This document shows, piece by piece, positions 39,883 through 50,101 of a stretch of DNA of 64,000 nt. A program made the translations under genes and the position numbers. Source of the stretch: Cyanidiococcus yangmingshanensis (taxonomy: Eukaryota > Rhodophyta > Bangiophyceae > Cyanidiales > Cyanidiaceae); NCBI GenBank assembly GCA_013995675.1, contig VWRR01000001.1:186001-250000 (forward strand), written 5' to 3'. Each line of letters opens with the position of its first letter. Within the stretch, counting starts at the first letter, position 1. The notes beneath the pieces were generated by a model. The model did no database searches. It was not told where the DNA came from and worked only from the letters and a program-made list of their open reading frames with translations.

Positions 39883-41863
39883 TTAGGCAACGGGATGTGA
39901 CGCCGGAGGAGCCGGTTTGACCGAGTCGCCCCCTGGTACTTGGACTTGATGCTGTTGCTGTTCGCGAGCACGCAACGTTCTCCAAAGGTAGCGCGGTACC
40001 GCCTCGTGGACCCACTGCTGGTAATAGAGTCCCTGAACGACGCTCTTCTTCGATGGTGCGACCTGACTGGCCACGCACAAGGCGAATATCGCGTGCTTGA
40101 CTAACAATAAGGTCGCGCAGGAACTCTGTCGGAGATGTCGCGAAACTCTGGAAAAAATCACGTCTCAAAGAGGCCGTATGAATGCGTTCGAGCGTCTCTT
40201 CGAACTGTCGTTGCAGGTTTTGAATCTCTGGGCTCTCAGCATAAAGCGAACATCGTCCAAGTTGCGGAGTCAATTGACGATTATTCGGTTTCGCGGCGCC
40301 TTCATGGATGTGATTAAGGTCTGCAGCTGCTACGGACGATTCCGCAGCAGTAGGACCAGCCGAGATTGAACGACGCATAGTTGCTAATTCTGTGGTAACG
40401 TCCGTGCCGCGCTGGTCAACGTTGACCGATAACCCTACATCTGTTGGTAAATCGATTTCGATATCGTAACAGTCGTGCTCCACCGGTGACTGCAGCTGAA
40501 TGGTGTACCCGATTTCGATTGGCGGCGCGGGACCCAAGTGCTCCCGAAGACGCCCGGCGATCAGACCCATAGGCATCATTGGTACAGTTTCTTCGAGATC
40601 GTCGCCACCGGCATGGTCATCGTTCTCCTGGTCTCGAGAATTCAGTGAGCATTCACCTTCCTCTGGTGGTGGATGCTCGGGCGCCCCCGCATGCCCCCTC
40701 CAGCCAAACAGATGACGCAACTCCTCGTTCAGGAGGACAACATCCGGCCGCTCCGGATGTACCAATCCTTGGCGGCGAATATAGTGCCAGAGTGTCGTGA
40801 GCACTCCCGCAAGCGTGTCTTGCTCCACGCCAAGGAGCGCGACTAGCTCCGGCAATAGACGGTAAACGGGCGGATAGCGCCGCAGGTAGAGCAAGATCCT
40901 GATAGGGACTGGTTGGTCGCCGCAGCGACGCACCTCAATACCATCCGCAACCGCGTCATCAGCGGGATCTCGCTCGCCGATGTCACTCACAGGTGCCGTT
41001 GCAGATGCACCGACTCTCGTAGCGGATGATGCTGGCCGCCAAGAGGCACTCGGCCCGTCCCTGATATTCGACGATGGAGTCTGATCCGCTCCAGCTTGAT
41101 TCGTTGCGGCAACAGCATTCGTCGTGGAGGTCGCGCCAGCTCCGACCTGAACGTCCTGTGTATACGGCCGAATCCATTCGATGGTTTCAAACTGACGGAA
41201 CGCGTTTTCGGGATCGATTTCGATGACGACTCGCTCGAACACGGACGTAAAGGCGAATTCTGGCGCCGGAGATGCGTCGAGTACATGGCCTTGGATGCAA
41301 AGTACCCAGCTTGGGAGCGGCTGCGCAGCGCCCTCGCTGCTCCCAGTTGCTTGCCCCTCAAAGGTGTTGTACACAAAGAGCCGGAAGGTAAGTGGCTTTG
41401 TTGAGCGCGCTGTCAGAGACGGAAAAGCCAGGCCAGCGGTCCCAAGTCCCTGCGTCTTCTCCATAGGTTTCGTCTCAGAGACGTCCCCAGTGCCCGAAGC
41501 AGCGTCCAGCAGAAGCGCTGCAGCGGCGTTTTCACTACGCAGCTGCAGTGTTCTTGCAACGCGCAGATCCAGCTGGCGTTCAAACTCAATGAGTCTGCCC
41601 AAGAGGGGCACTTCTTCTTTGAGCTGTTCCATGGTTCGTTGGAGCGATCGGCGAAACTCCATCCGGGTCAACCTTCGCGCCGCTTCAACAGCAGCAAGAT
41701 TAGCGTCACTTCCAAGCGAGGAAGTGCTCCCATCTGACGTCCGCCAAGTCGCTGCGGTCGGTAATGGGCCATCGACGCAGTCTCCGGTTCCCGCGTCCCT
41801 TGCGAGCGCCGCTACTTCCCCTGTTGAAGTGAGATCTTGCCGCTTCACGTCGCCCTCACTCAT
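39883..41863 (-). CDS. SWI/SNF complex BAF60/SMARCD-type SWIB-domain protein
   Basis: Subunit of SWI/SNF chromatin remodelling complexes. The start is the ATG at 41863 (MSEGDVKRQDLTSTGEVAAL), the first after a TTG. The N-terminal 250 residues are low complexity. FTSVFERVVIEIDPENAFRQ matches the block before the SWIB domain. The SWIB domain follows at about residues 320-460 (VPIRILLYLRRYPPVYRLLP and TTLWHYIRRQGLVHPERPDV), broken by an insertion. The C-terminal helix of LRRDFFQSFATSPTEFLRDL then a SQARDIRL block. At about 40031-40042 the frame changes: one extra base in CGTTCAGGG breaks the EEERR sequence, and GLYYQQWVHEAVPRYLWRTL continues in the other frame, as in BAF60. The stop at 39883 is in that frame. 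Confidence 0.85.
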
Positions 41864-42132
41864 CTCCAAAGCGTCCCAATCAAACAGAGACCAGAGCGTA
41901 GTTCAAAGGTTTCCCGAGGAAGACAAAGGACTCTTTGAACGCTCTATTCAGTCGGCGTCTTCAGCGAGAGGGCACGTCAATAACGAACTGGTGCGGCCTG
42001 TCGTCACCAGCATGTGCAGTGCCGGGGCGCCACCAGCCGGAGACGCGCTCGGTGACGCGTCTCGTTCGAGAGCCCAGGCCCTAGAATTCGTGGCTCAGTG
42101 ACGCTCGAGGCTCGTTCGATTAGTGTAGTTTC

Positions 42133-43877
42133 ATGGAAATGGAGTCTAGATTGGATCAGCGGCAGGAGACAGTGACGATTCTGTGTTGTCTTTGTGGAGC
42201 TCCAATCACCTCGAACCCGAGCAACATGTGTGTGCACTGCTTAAGGGCGCAGGTCGATCTCTCTCAGGGCATTCCCAAGCAGTGCGCTCTTGTGTACTGC
42301 AAGTTCTGCGGACGGTACCTGTTGCCTCCAAAGACCTGGCTCGTTGCTGACCTTGAATCGAAGGAGTTGATGGCGATTTGTCTGAAGCGACTGAAGCGGC
42401 TGTCGAAACTGCACTTGGTGGATGCGTCATTTGTCTGGACTGAGCCGCACGCTCGCCGAATTCGCTTACGTCTGACCGTTCAACAAGAGGTATTCAACCG
42501 GACGGTCCTGCAGCAGTCATTCGTTGTAGAGTTTGTGGTCGAGCTGCAACAATGTTTTGACTGTCAGCGGGAGGCGGCCAAAATCGAGGCCTGGGAGGCT
42601 GTGGTGCAGCTTCGGCAGCGCGTCGATCACAAGCGGACGTTGTTCTATCTTGAGCAGCTGATTCTGAAGCACAACGCTCACGAGGACGTTTTGGGTATTC
42701 GTCAACAACGGGACGGGTTGGACTTTTACTTTATCCATCGGTCCCATGCGTTGAAGTTTCTCAGTTTTCTGAACAGTGTGGCATGTGTTCGTCAACGCAA
42801 CAGCAATCATCTGGTGTCTCATGATCCCAACAACAACTTGTACCGATACAAATATACTTTCTCGGCTGAGATCGCGCCACTCTGTCGGGAGGATCTCGTC
42901 TTCTTGCCGCCGCGGGTAGCGGCCCAGCTTGGGGGCCTGTCCTGCCTCGTGCTCGTTCAACGAATCACGAACTGGATTCTGCTGCTTGATCCCAGGACAG
43001 GTCTTGAGCAGAGCGTTGATGCGGGCACCTATTGGCGACTGGGGCTAAGCCGCTTTGCTTAATTCGCGACGGTTGACGGAGTTTGTCGTGTTGGACATTG
43101 AGCCAGTCGAAAGGAACCCTGCCCATGAAGGTTTGGGCAATTTGAACTGATCGTTTCCGTCTGGCGGACGCGACCGTTGCTCGTTCGGCTGACCTGGGTG
43201 TGAACGACCAACAGTTTTTGGTGCGGACCCACCTGGGGCGTCTTTTGAAAGCGGGCGATATCGTGCTCGGTTACGACCTGCTGTCCGCGAATATGAACGA
43301 GACAACCTTTCTGGAAACGGCGACAGATGGTACAAGTGCGTCCATGCTCCCCGAAGTTGTTCTGGTCAAGCGTGGATATCCAAAGAAGGATCGCTCCAAA
43401 GATCGCCTATGGACGTTGCGCGAGCTTCCGAAGGATATGAATGGAATGGATGAAAATTGCATCAATGGCAGTCGAGGGCCTCGTGGATCGAATCGGGAAC
43501 GAGAGAAGATCGATGCAGGAACCGAGCGAGACAGAGAGGAATTCATGCAAGAACTGGAACAGGATCCGGAGCTTCGTGCTACCGTGAATCTCTACAGAGA
43601 TCCGAGCAAGCTCATCGAAGATGAACTCGGACAACTTCAAATCCGCTACCCAGGCGATCGGAAATGGACGGCCTCTGAAAGAGCCCAGGGCCAGACTCGA
43701 CGAAACCTCGAGGCAGCAAATCTTTTGGAAAAGGCGACAGACTCGAATACATTCACGATTCTAGGGTCAGCCGATGATGCAGAAGACCCCGATAACTATC
43801 CGCAAGTGAGTATAGAGGAGCTCTTAGACAGCCTCGTGTTAGACGGCGATGCGGACGAGGTTGCCCCGTCTGGATGA
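42133..43877 (+). CDS. NMD3: 60S ribosomal export protein NMD3
   Basis: Adaptor that carries pre-60S ribosomal subunits to the cytoplasm via CRM1. The N-terminal zinc region has ILCCLCGAPITSNPSNMCVH then VYCKFCGRYLLPP, the usual paired CxxC motifs. The middle has FVVEFVVELQQCFDCQREAA and HDPNNNLYRYKYTFSAEIAP. After the apparent stop at 43062 the family sequence continues in other frames: SRRLTEFVVLDIEPVE near 43056-43110, then LADATVARSADLGVNDQQFL near 43170 leading into RTHLGRLLKAGDIVLGYDL and LPEVVLVKRGYPKKDR. So the frame changes near 43045-43055 and again at 43140-43165. The C-terminus carries EEFMQELEQDPELRATVNLY and an acidic tail with likely export signals. It is one gene with two indels. 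Confidence 0.9.
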
Positions 43878-44655
43878 AACTCGGGAAACACATTCGATCA
43901 TTCAGACGGATTGAATCAAGTGCACGTGTGAGGCAACCATGTTATTGTCGAAGAAACGGACCCTAGCGCTTGCCAGTGCCAACGAAACAGATGGGAATAC
44001 TGGCGAATGCTCCGTCTCCGATGAAAACGGTTGCTTATCGGTCGGTTCTGGGCACCAGATCGGCTTTGGAGACTTTTTGATGTCACTCGACGCGCCATTC
44101 TGGCATGACGGTGACACGATCAGCTTCTCGACGATTTCACATACCATTCCGTCTAATCGTGCGTGCACCAGCTTCTTTACAATCGGTCTCTGAACCAGGA
44201 GGTTTCGAGTCATCTGCGAAACAGATCGGCTGGCGAGCGGCCCCGGCAGCATAAAACGGGTGATCAAACCCAACACGATGACCAATATTCGTTTCTTGAC
44301 CGCATTTCACATGACCCTTTCCGTCGATGTATGGCCATCAGAATGAAATCTGTGCAACAGGACCTGTGACTGGCATCTCGAAACATGCTCCCCTTTCAAT
44401 GAGGAATTCGCGCATACTGGCTCGCCCACAAGCAGATAGCATCGCGAGACCTGGCTAAACGAGGTTTTGACTCAGCCAGCATTGTTCAGAATCCAGATTC
44501 GCTGCCACGTTGTGGTGGTGACTCTGTCTGATTCGACACTCGCATGGTGAATGCACTTGTGCTTAGTGAAAATCCAAAGCTGGGATCAAACAAACAGCGC
44601 TGCTCGCAGCATCTGCGTTCGATTCTGACTTTAAGAACCATAGAGACGCAGACGA
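43878..44655. other. Intergenic region between NMD3 and the ESCO gene
   Basis: 778 bases between convergent genes. A minus-strand frame of 116 codons from an ATG at 44252 has no recognised domain and I do not call it. No RNA gene or repeat is evident. Confidence 0.35.
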
Positions 44656-45789
44656 TCAGGGACCGCCGACGTAAACGCTCGCAAACGCATCGCCAGCTGA
44701 GGTTAACTCGGTGAAGGCACAGCGATGGCGTGGGACTACGGTTGCAGCCCAGATATGTGCCCGTGCTACATCCGCGAGGGCTGTCGCCACACCGCGTCGA
44801 CGAAACGCTGCATGCACCCATATACGTTCAATGCCACACCAGGGTACGCAGCGCTGATCGACGCTCGGTGTCTCTGGTAACTCGAGTCGACGCGCTACGA
44901 CTACTCCAATCGCGTTGCGGCGCTGTTTGCCAACATAAGCGAAAATAGAGACCGTCGAATCATGGGGAAACGATTCTCCTTTGATGGATAAGGGATCATC
45001 GATTGTCTGGGCTTGGGCATTCCAGTCCTTACAAGCCAGCCGCCAGAGCGTCCGGAACCACCGTTGCTGTACATGCAGTATCGGTCCAGAGCTGCCGCGA
45101 TCTTGTGTTGTCCGCGAACTGCTGCCAGCGTTGCCGACGCGAACAACCCATCCAGGGACCAGTTCCTGAGCGCGCCATGGCCGTTCCGAATCCTGTCCAC
45201 TTATCACTGCAGCATCCAGAAATCGTATCCGAGTGAGTAACACCCCGTACAAGGCCAGCTGATGCTCGTTCGCATGTGCACGCTCGTCTGATGCGACCCC
45301 AATGACGTACGTGTAGCCACACTCAGGACAAGTCACGGGGCTGGACGCGCCTCGTTGCCCCAGATCCAGAAAGGTCTGCTCAAGGCGTTCTCGGCCAAGG
45401 CTCTGGACTGGAGGACCGATTCCCTCTGAGGCAAATCGGCTCAACGCGCCATCGCTCTTGCCCAGATAGCGCGTTGGCTGCCAGCCGCCAGGGCTGCCGA
45501 CTCGAAACGAGCCCCCATCTGCCGTTCCCGGCGACGATGCTGTTGATGGACCAACCTGTGCCCGGTCTCCCACCATCGCCGCATCCACGCTCTTCATGGG
45601 AGAGCCCGGAAGATGCGATATGGACCAGCGACAGCTCACCGAAAGTCCAGGCTTGGGAAGGCGGTCGTCTCGCCGCCGACCACAACCGTCCACTCCACAG
45701 CCGCCGCTCAACGAGCCCTCATCCCCAGAGTCGTTACCTCTCCCGATAGCACCGGGCGAAGGAGCGCCTGCACGAGGAGCTGGACTCAT
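44656..45789 (-). CDS. Cohesin acetyltransferase of the Eco1/ESCO family
   Basis: Acetylates SMC3 to establish sister-chromatid cohesion in S phase. The zinc finger reads CPECGYTYVIGVASDERAHA then NEH, giving the family C-x2-C...H-x3-H. The GNAT domain has VPWCGIERIWVHAAFRRRGV then ATALADVAR, which is the acetyl-CoA binding block, and the C-terminal FTELTSAGDAFASVYVG, where the family has FS-PT-DG--FA--Y. The N-terminal half is Gly/Ser/Pro-rich and probably disordered. The start is uncertain: an ATG at 45936 would add 49 residues with a hydrophobic stretch; I prefer the ATG at 45789 (MSPAPRAGAPSPG). The frame is intact. Confidence 0.87.
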   Translation of the reverse strand: MSPAPRAGAPSPGAIGRGNDSGDEGSLSGGCGVDGCGRRRDDRLPKPGLSVSCRWSISHLPGSPMKSVDAAMVGDRAQVGPSTASSPGTADGGSFRVGSPGGWQPTRYLGKSDGALSRFASEGIGPPVQSLGRERLEQTFLDLGQRGASSPVTCPECGYTYVIGVASDERAHANEHQLALYGVLLTRIRFLDAAVISGQDSERPWRAQELVPGWVVRVGNAGSSSRTTQDRGSSGPILHVQQRWFRTLWRLACKDWNAQAQTIDDPLSIKGESFPHDSTVSIFAYVGKQRRNAIGVVVARRLELPETPSVDQRCVPWCGIERIWVHAAFRRRGVATALADVARAHIWAATVVPRHRCAFTELTSAGDAFASVYVGGP

Positions 45790-46419
45790 GAGCACCACTA
45801 TCCAATACACCCACAATCCCTGAATCGTGTGAGGCACTGCCTCGTAAACAGAAACCCTCGCACAGGATACTTCCTGTACAGGGCGACCGTCTCGTTCTCT
45901 CGACCGAGTCCCAGTCGGCCGAGTCGATGTCGCCATCGCTTCGAAACACGCGATCGCCTCTCGGGGCGTTCATCCGGGCAGCCGCTTGTCGGCCTCGAGG
46001 CGCTGCGCCACGAACACGTAGATGGTGGCGGAAAGCGCTCGCGCTCAGGTGCACAAAAACACGGTTGCAAGGAGAGGATCATGCACGATACGGATCGTGA
46101 TGATCATGAGTTTGGAGCAATTTTCGATTCCGTGGCATAGGGTTGTCTCGTACAGGCGGCGATGATCGGCAGGGTAGATTCGTCCGGCATGCAACGGAGC
46201 ACTGTTTCGCACTCATCGGCGATCGACGACGGCGGCGGCTTGAATTCGTTTCCGCGAGAAGACTCGTCGTTGACGCGACCCCCTCGTGATGAAGTTCAGG
46301 GTTGCGGCTGCTGCTCATCACTTGTTCGTATAGGCAACTTATAGGAATGGAGGCGGGAAGGAACGCGACGAATGTGATCATGGAGACGCAGAGGACCGTT
46401 TCACGCCCTGGTTTGCAAA
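45790..46419. promoter_or_regulatory. Divergent upstream region of the ESCO gene and the carrier gene
   Basis: 630 bases between two start codons pointing away from each other (490 if the ESCO start is at 45936). I see no TATA box, repeat or RNA gene. Confidence 0.4.
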
Positions 46420-47550
46420 ATGGTTGCTCGTACAGAGGAACGTCTGTATGCAGGCTCAGCGGGCTCCCACTCGATGGTGCGCGGCGGCGTACAGTTCGTC
46501 GATCGTCTCTCTGGTCTCGAACCGGCTCGGAGAACGGCATTTTTGGTGAATGAGGCACAGCAGACGCGTTCCGAAAATGAAGTGCCTGCCTGGATTAACT
46601 TTGCAGCTGGTGTCGTAGCGACGTTGGTGACACGAACTGTGCTCATTCCGCTGGATACTATCAAGACAAACTTGCAAAGCACCTTAAGCACGCAGTTACG
46701 TGGTATGTCGTGCCATGCACGTGTCGCCTACGTGACGCGCAACGTTGTGCAGCGTCACGGCATGCTCGGTCTCTGGCGCGGTCTGCCTGTATCAGTACTG
46801 GGGAGCGCTCCTGCTCAAGCCGTTTACATGGCTACTTATGAGGCGTTTAAAGTTGCTCTACGGGTCGCTGAACCTTCTGGTGATCAAGTGCGACGCTCGA
46901 CTCCAAGAGCACTGGTGCGCATTGCGCTGGCTGCTGCTCTGGCTGATACGGTCGCGTCGTTGGTCCGGGTACCGCCCGAGGTTGTGAAGCAACAGGTGCA
47001 GACAGGGCGATTTCGGAACGCCTCGTCTGCGTTGTGTGCTTTGGCGAAACAACCGCTGCATCGAGGTGGGTTGTATCGAGGCTTTTGGGCACAAGTTGCG
47101 CGGGACGTTCCCTTTGCAGTGGCGCTCTTTGTTGTGTACGAGTCACTCAATGAAATCGTTCGACAGCGACGTATTCAGGCACGGTCGGACTCACGAGACC
47201 AGCAGCAAACACCAGCGGCCGCCACGATGTTGAATCGCAAGCCCGTATGGACTGGGAGTGTTGCCGGCACCGTCGCCGCGCTCTGCACCATGCCCATGGA
47301 TATAGCCCGCACCCGGTTGATGGCCAGGCCATACGGTGAGTATAAGGGCGTCTGGCAGGCAGTCCTCCAGATTGCTCGTGAAGAGGGTCTGATGACTCTC
47401 TGGTCGGGCACCTGGTTACGTATTCTCTACAAAATGCCTTCGTCAACATTATTCTTGGCAAGTTTTGATTGGTCTCGCTCAGCGCTCTTGCGCCTCCAAC
47501 GAGCGTTCCGCTATGGATCATACAAAGATGCAAGACATCGGCCGCCCTAA
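46420..47550 (+). CDS. Mitochondrial carrier protein, S-adenosylmethionine carrier type
   Basis: Six-span SLC25-family exchanger of an organelle inner membrane. Three repeats each end in the carrier signature: IPLDTIKTNLQ, VPPEVVKQQVQ and MPMDIARTRLM. The second, RVPPEVVKQQVQTGRF, is close to the hallmark of SAM carriers, which import S-adenosylmethionine for organellar methylation. After an N-terminal extension of about 60 residues from the ATG at 46420 comes the first span (WINFAAGVVATLVTRTVLIP). The other glycine-rich span motifs include GLWRGLPVSVLGSAPAQAVY and TLWSGTWLRILYKMPSSTLF. The frame is intact. In plants this type serves both plastids and mitochondria, so the compartment is not certain. 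Confidence 0.9.
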   Translation: MVARTEERLYAGSAGSHSMVRGGVQFVDRLSGLEPARRTAFLVNEAQQTRSENEVPAWINFAAGVVATLVTRTVLIPLDTIKTNLQSTLSTQLRGMSCHARVAYVTRNVVQRHGMLGLWRGLPVSVLGSAPAQAVYMATYEAFKVALRVAEPSGDQVRRSTPRALVRIALAAALADTVASLVRVPPEVVKQQVQTGRFRNASSALCALAKQPLHRGGLYRGFWAQVARDVPFAVALFVVYESLNEIVRQRRIQARSDSRDQQQTPAAATMLNRKPVWTGSVAGTVAALCTMPMDIARTRLMARPYGEYKGVWQAVLQIAREEGLMTLWSGTWLRILYKMPSSTLFLASFDWSRSALLRLQRAFRYGSYKDARHRPP

Positions 47551-48156
47551 TAACCATTGTGACTTTGATGGTTTCACGCTGATAACGTGGTTGTCACCCA
47601 AAGCCGTGATCGTTGACGGTGACGCTGATTTTGCGGAGGAGGAGCCGGGTATTGCCGGTCGGCACCCTCTTGTATCGGTAAGGCAGCCAGCTCCTATGCA
47701 AGACAGCGCATGGAACCACCTATCACGTTGCAACCAATAAGGAAACGGAACTCGCAAAGAGGTGCTGACGCACGCAAATGCGGACCAGCGGCGAGGTTCA
47801 CAGCACCGAACACCTTGGATACCACACCGATTTCGTGATCATTCTTCACCAATGAATCTACTGAGATTGGTTCCGCAACGTTTCGAAAACCAGTTTCCGG
47901 CGTCCAAGGATGGGAGACATCGCACGGACGCACATGACCGTGATGCGCGGCACGGATCGAAATGGAACCCAGCCGTCTCAGCGATCCCGTCAAGCTCCGC
48001 GCGCGCATGACAGACCATGTTATCAATTGTGCAAACCAGATGCATGTATGGACATGTTCAGCGTGAACGTAGTCTCCTCTACAAAAAGCCGCTTGATTGA
48101 ACAAACCAATTCATCACGCGATTGCGAATACGCCAGCCTTGAAGCCAGCGCTTCGA

Positions 48157-48178
48157 CAACAACAACAACAACAACAAC
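48157..48178. repeat. CAA trinucleotide microsatellite
   Basis: Seven to eight uninterrupted CAA units in non-coding DNA. No frame through it looks like a real gene. Confidence 0.8.
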
Positions 48179-48457
48179 GCAAGTTATACCAGAGAGGGAT
48201 CCCTTGACATTGCTGGAAACCGTTCAATTCGTTTCTGTACGGAGAATACCTAACCTATAGGATGCTAAATGTGAATGCAGTGTAGACACGACGAGAATCA
48301 GTCGGGATGCATCCTCATCAATATCAGGTCGATTTCTCGGAACCGGGCGGGCCGCCATGTCTCGAGGCCGTCCCGATCCTCCACCATCAACGGGCCCAAT
48401 TTCATCGCTGTCCTTTTCAGTCCAAAATGGTAGAATCCTGCCCGCCCTTGCCACCGC

Positions 48458-48464
48458 TATATAT
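48458..48464 (+). promoter_or_regulatory. TATA-like element upstream of the permuted tRNA gene
   Basis: TATATAT lies about 39 bases before the first base of the tRNA 3' segment. In a permuted gene the internal B box precedes the A box, so an upstream element may help Pol III recruitment. Its role is inferred from position only. Confidence 0.4.
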
Positions 48465-48502
48465 CATGAATTCCGCTAGCCCCTCCTAGCAGCGCTCCAC
48501 GA

Positions 48503-48618
48503 AAGGAGGTGGACTTAAGCGGTTTGCCTAGAACCTGTACCATCCACTGCGCAGTACGCGCTCGCGAGTTCGAATCTCGTCGCCAGTATCGCTTTGGAAC
48601 TGGTGTGTCCGAGTGGTT
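48503..48618 (+). tRNA. Circularly permuted tRNA-Leu(UAA) gene with an anticodon-loop intron
   Basis: The 3' part of the tRNA comes first and the 5' part second. The 3' segment (48503-48588) holds the D-stem strand GGA, anticodon stem GTGGA, loop CTTAAG with anticodon TAA, a 22-base intron (48520-48541), A and TCCAC, a long variable arm (TGCG/CGCG), the T arm GCGAG-TTCGAAT-CTCGT, acceptor strand CGCCAGT and discriminator A. Ten bases later the 5' segment (48599-48618) gives ACTGGTG, TG, D-stem TCC and loop GAGTGGTT. ACTGGTG pairs with CGCCAGT over all seven positions (one T-G). Joining the ends gives D loop GAGTGGTTAA, the usual leucine form. The flanks form a bulge-helix-bulge: GCGCT (48492-48496) with GGCGC (48620-48624), CCAC (48497-48500) with GTGG (48613-48616). 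A TTTT at 48633 follows. Confidence 0.92.
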
Positions 48619-48632
48619 AGGCGCCCATATCG

Positions 48633-48636
48633 TTTT
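48633..48636 (+). terminator. Pol III T-run terminator of the permuted tRNA gene
   Basis: TTTT, 14 bases after the end of the 5' segment, is the first T4 run past the gene. Confidence 0.6.
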
Positions 48637-48644
48637 CTTGATCG

Positions 48645-50073
48645 ATGAAGAGCGCTTTTCTTCCCAACGGTTCGTTTGTGGTGAGCGTTGGCCGCCTCAA
48701 GTTGCTCCACCTGCCTTGGGACCGAGGACTGGCGCTCGATCGAGAGCGCAGCCCTTCCATCGACGCACCGTGCGCGCGCCAAACTGGATCAAAACTGAGA
48801 CGAGCGACTTACCAAGCAACCTTTTTGTTCCGGAAACTTTCAACTGGCGGTGCGGCGAACGCTCCCAAGTTGGCGACGACAGCATCGACTGCTAGAACAA
48901 CGCGTCAAAGCCAAAGCCACGCCCCAGTCAAGCCCCAAGGAACGACTGCTGAGGGCCGACTCGGATGATCACCGTGATCGCTCGCAGAACACGTTTCGGA
49001 GACAATCTGAGGCATTCGTGGAGAGAACGGTCTCTGCTGGGCCTTTGCCGCAGACCGGTGGCAACAGTGGTTCTGGTGGTAGTGGCGGCGGCGACTCGTC
49101 GGGAAACGGCAACGGACGCCACGGTGACCGCCATGACGGTCATGCTGATGATGGCGACTCGGAGTCGATCGACTCCGAACTAGCAGGGCGTGCTTCGAGC
49201 ATACCGTCGGCCGTTAGAGAGCCTACCCCCAGAGTTGATAGAGGCGGTCCGTCGTTGCTGGATTGAACGACGCACGCTAGCACGGTACCTGGCTCAGGAT
49301 CGGGGCCTTGTAGGGTGGCTCCTGCAATGGCGATTTTTCCGTGATCGCGTACTCGCAGACCCCGAGTTTATTTTCAAGCTTTTGGCCCAGGAGTATATCG
49401 GCAATGGGACGCAGCTTGTGGGTGAATTTCTGGTCCGGGGGCGCGAAATCGTCGACGAGCTCGAATATGTGCTGTCGGACCTCATCGTCGGGACCGTCGT
49501 CGAGGCGTCGTTTGTGGTGTTGCTGGCACCGTCTGTACCTTTCCCGCAGATGCAACACGAGCTCTCAGCTACGTTCCAGAGAGGCTGGTGGCAGACGCGA
49601 TGGAACCGCTACCTCCAGTGGGCACAATCGTTGCCCGCAAACGCTTTTGAAAAGTCCATCCCCCCGCTACGTGTATATCCGTTGCCGTCTCGAGTGCTCA
49701 CGGTACTGCACACATCTGCGCAGTACTTTCTCATCGGATTTCGCGTGTGGCATCGTCGGCACAGCCATCACCTATGGTCTCCTGGGAAGTGCGGCGGACT
49801 TTTGATCCCGCGTACAAACCGGCTCGACCGATGCCACCCGTTGTACCAAACTCAGTTGGTTGGGGCGCGTTCATGGCCCTATCCAGCAACCCACGTTTTC
49901 AGTTGGTCGAGGGTCTCGAACGGCTCTCTCACATGCTCCTCGCCAATCATGCTCTCTGGAATCGGGCTTTCATCGTGACATTGCGGTTTATGAACAATTT
50001 CTACGGTGGTATCAATTTTGTGCAGTTCTTCCGATGGGCTGGTTTACAAGCGACTGGCGATGGCGGCTCCTAA
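48645..50073 (+). CDS. RETICULATA-related (DUF3411) plastid membrane protein
   Basis: Belongs to the plastid-envelope RETICULATA-RELATED family, linked in plants to leaf plastid development and metabolite supply. From an ATG at 48645 (MKSAFLPNGSFVVSVGRLKL) there is a transit-like Ser/Arg region. A low-complexity GGNSGSGGSGGGDSSGNGNG stretch, common in this family, follows near 49060-49110. The domain has FFRDRVLADPEFIFKLLAQE, VDELEYVLSDLIVGTVVEAS, FVVLLAPSVPFP, GIVGTAITYGLLGSAADF, PPVVPNSVGWGAFMALSSNP and RFMNNFYGGINFVQFFRWAG, matching the family in order. These blocks lie in successive frames, with changes between about 48,900 and 49,260, near 49742 and near 49790. The start is uncertain because it sits only nine bases past the tRNA terminator. 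Confidence 0.8.
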
Positions 50074-50101
50074 ACCTGCCATCTGAGGTGGCTACACACC
50101 G

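Larger units (their letters stand above)
47551..48491. other. Intergenic region between the carrier gene and the permuted tRNA
   Basis: 941 bases. It holds a CAA triplet repeat at 48157-48178 and a TATATAT element at 48458-48464 that is well placed to serve the tRNA gene. No credible protein frame is seen. Confidence 0.4.

Noticed and set aside
48509-48895. A plus-strand frame running through the permuted tRNA
   Set aside because: It is open only because it crosses the structured tRNA DNA by chance and matches nothing.
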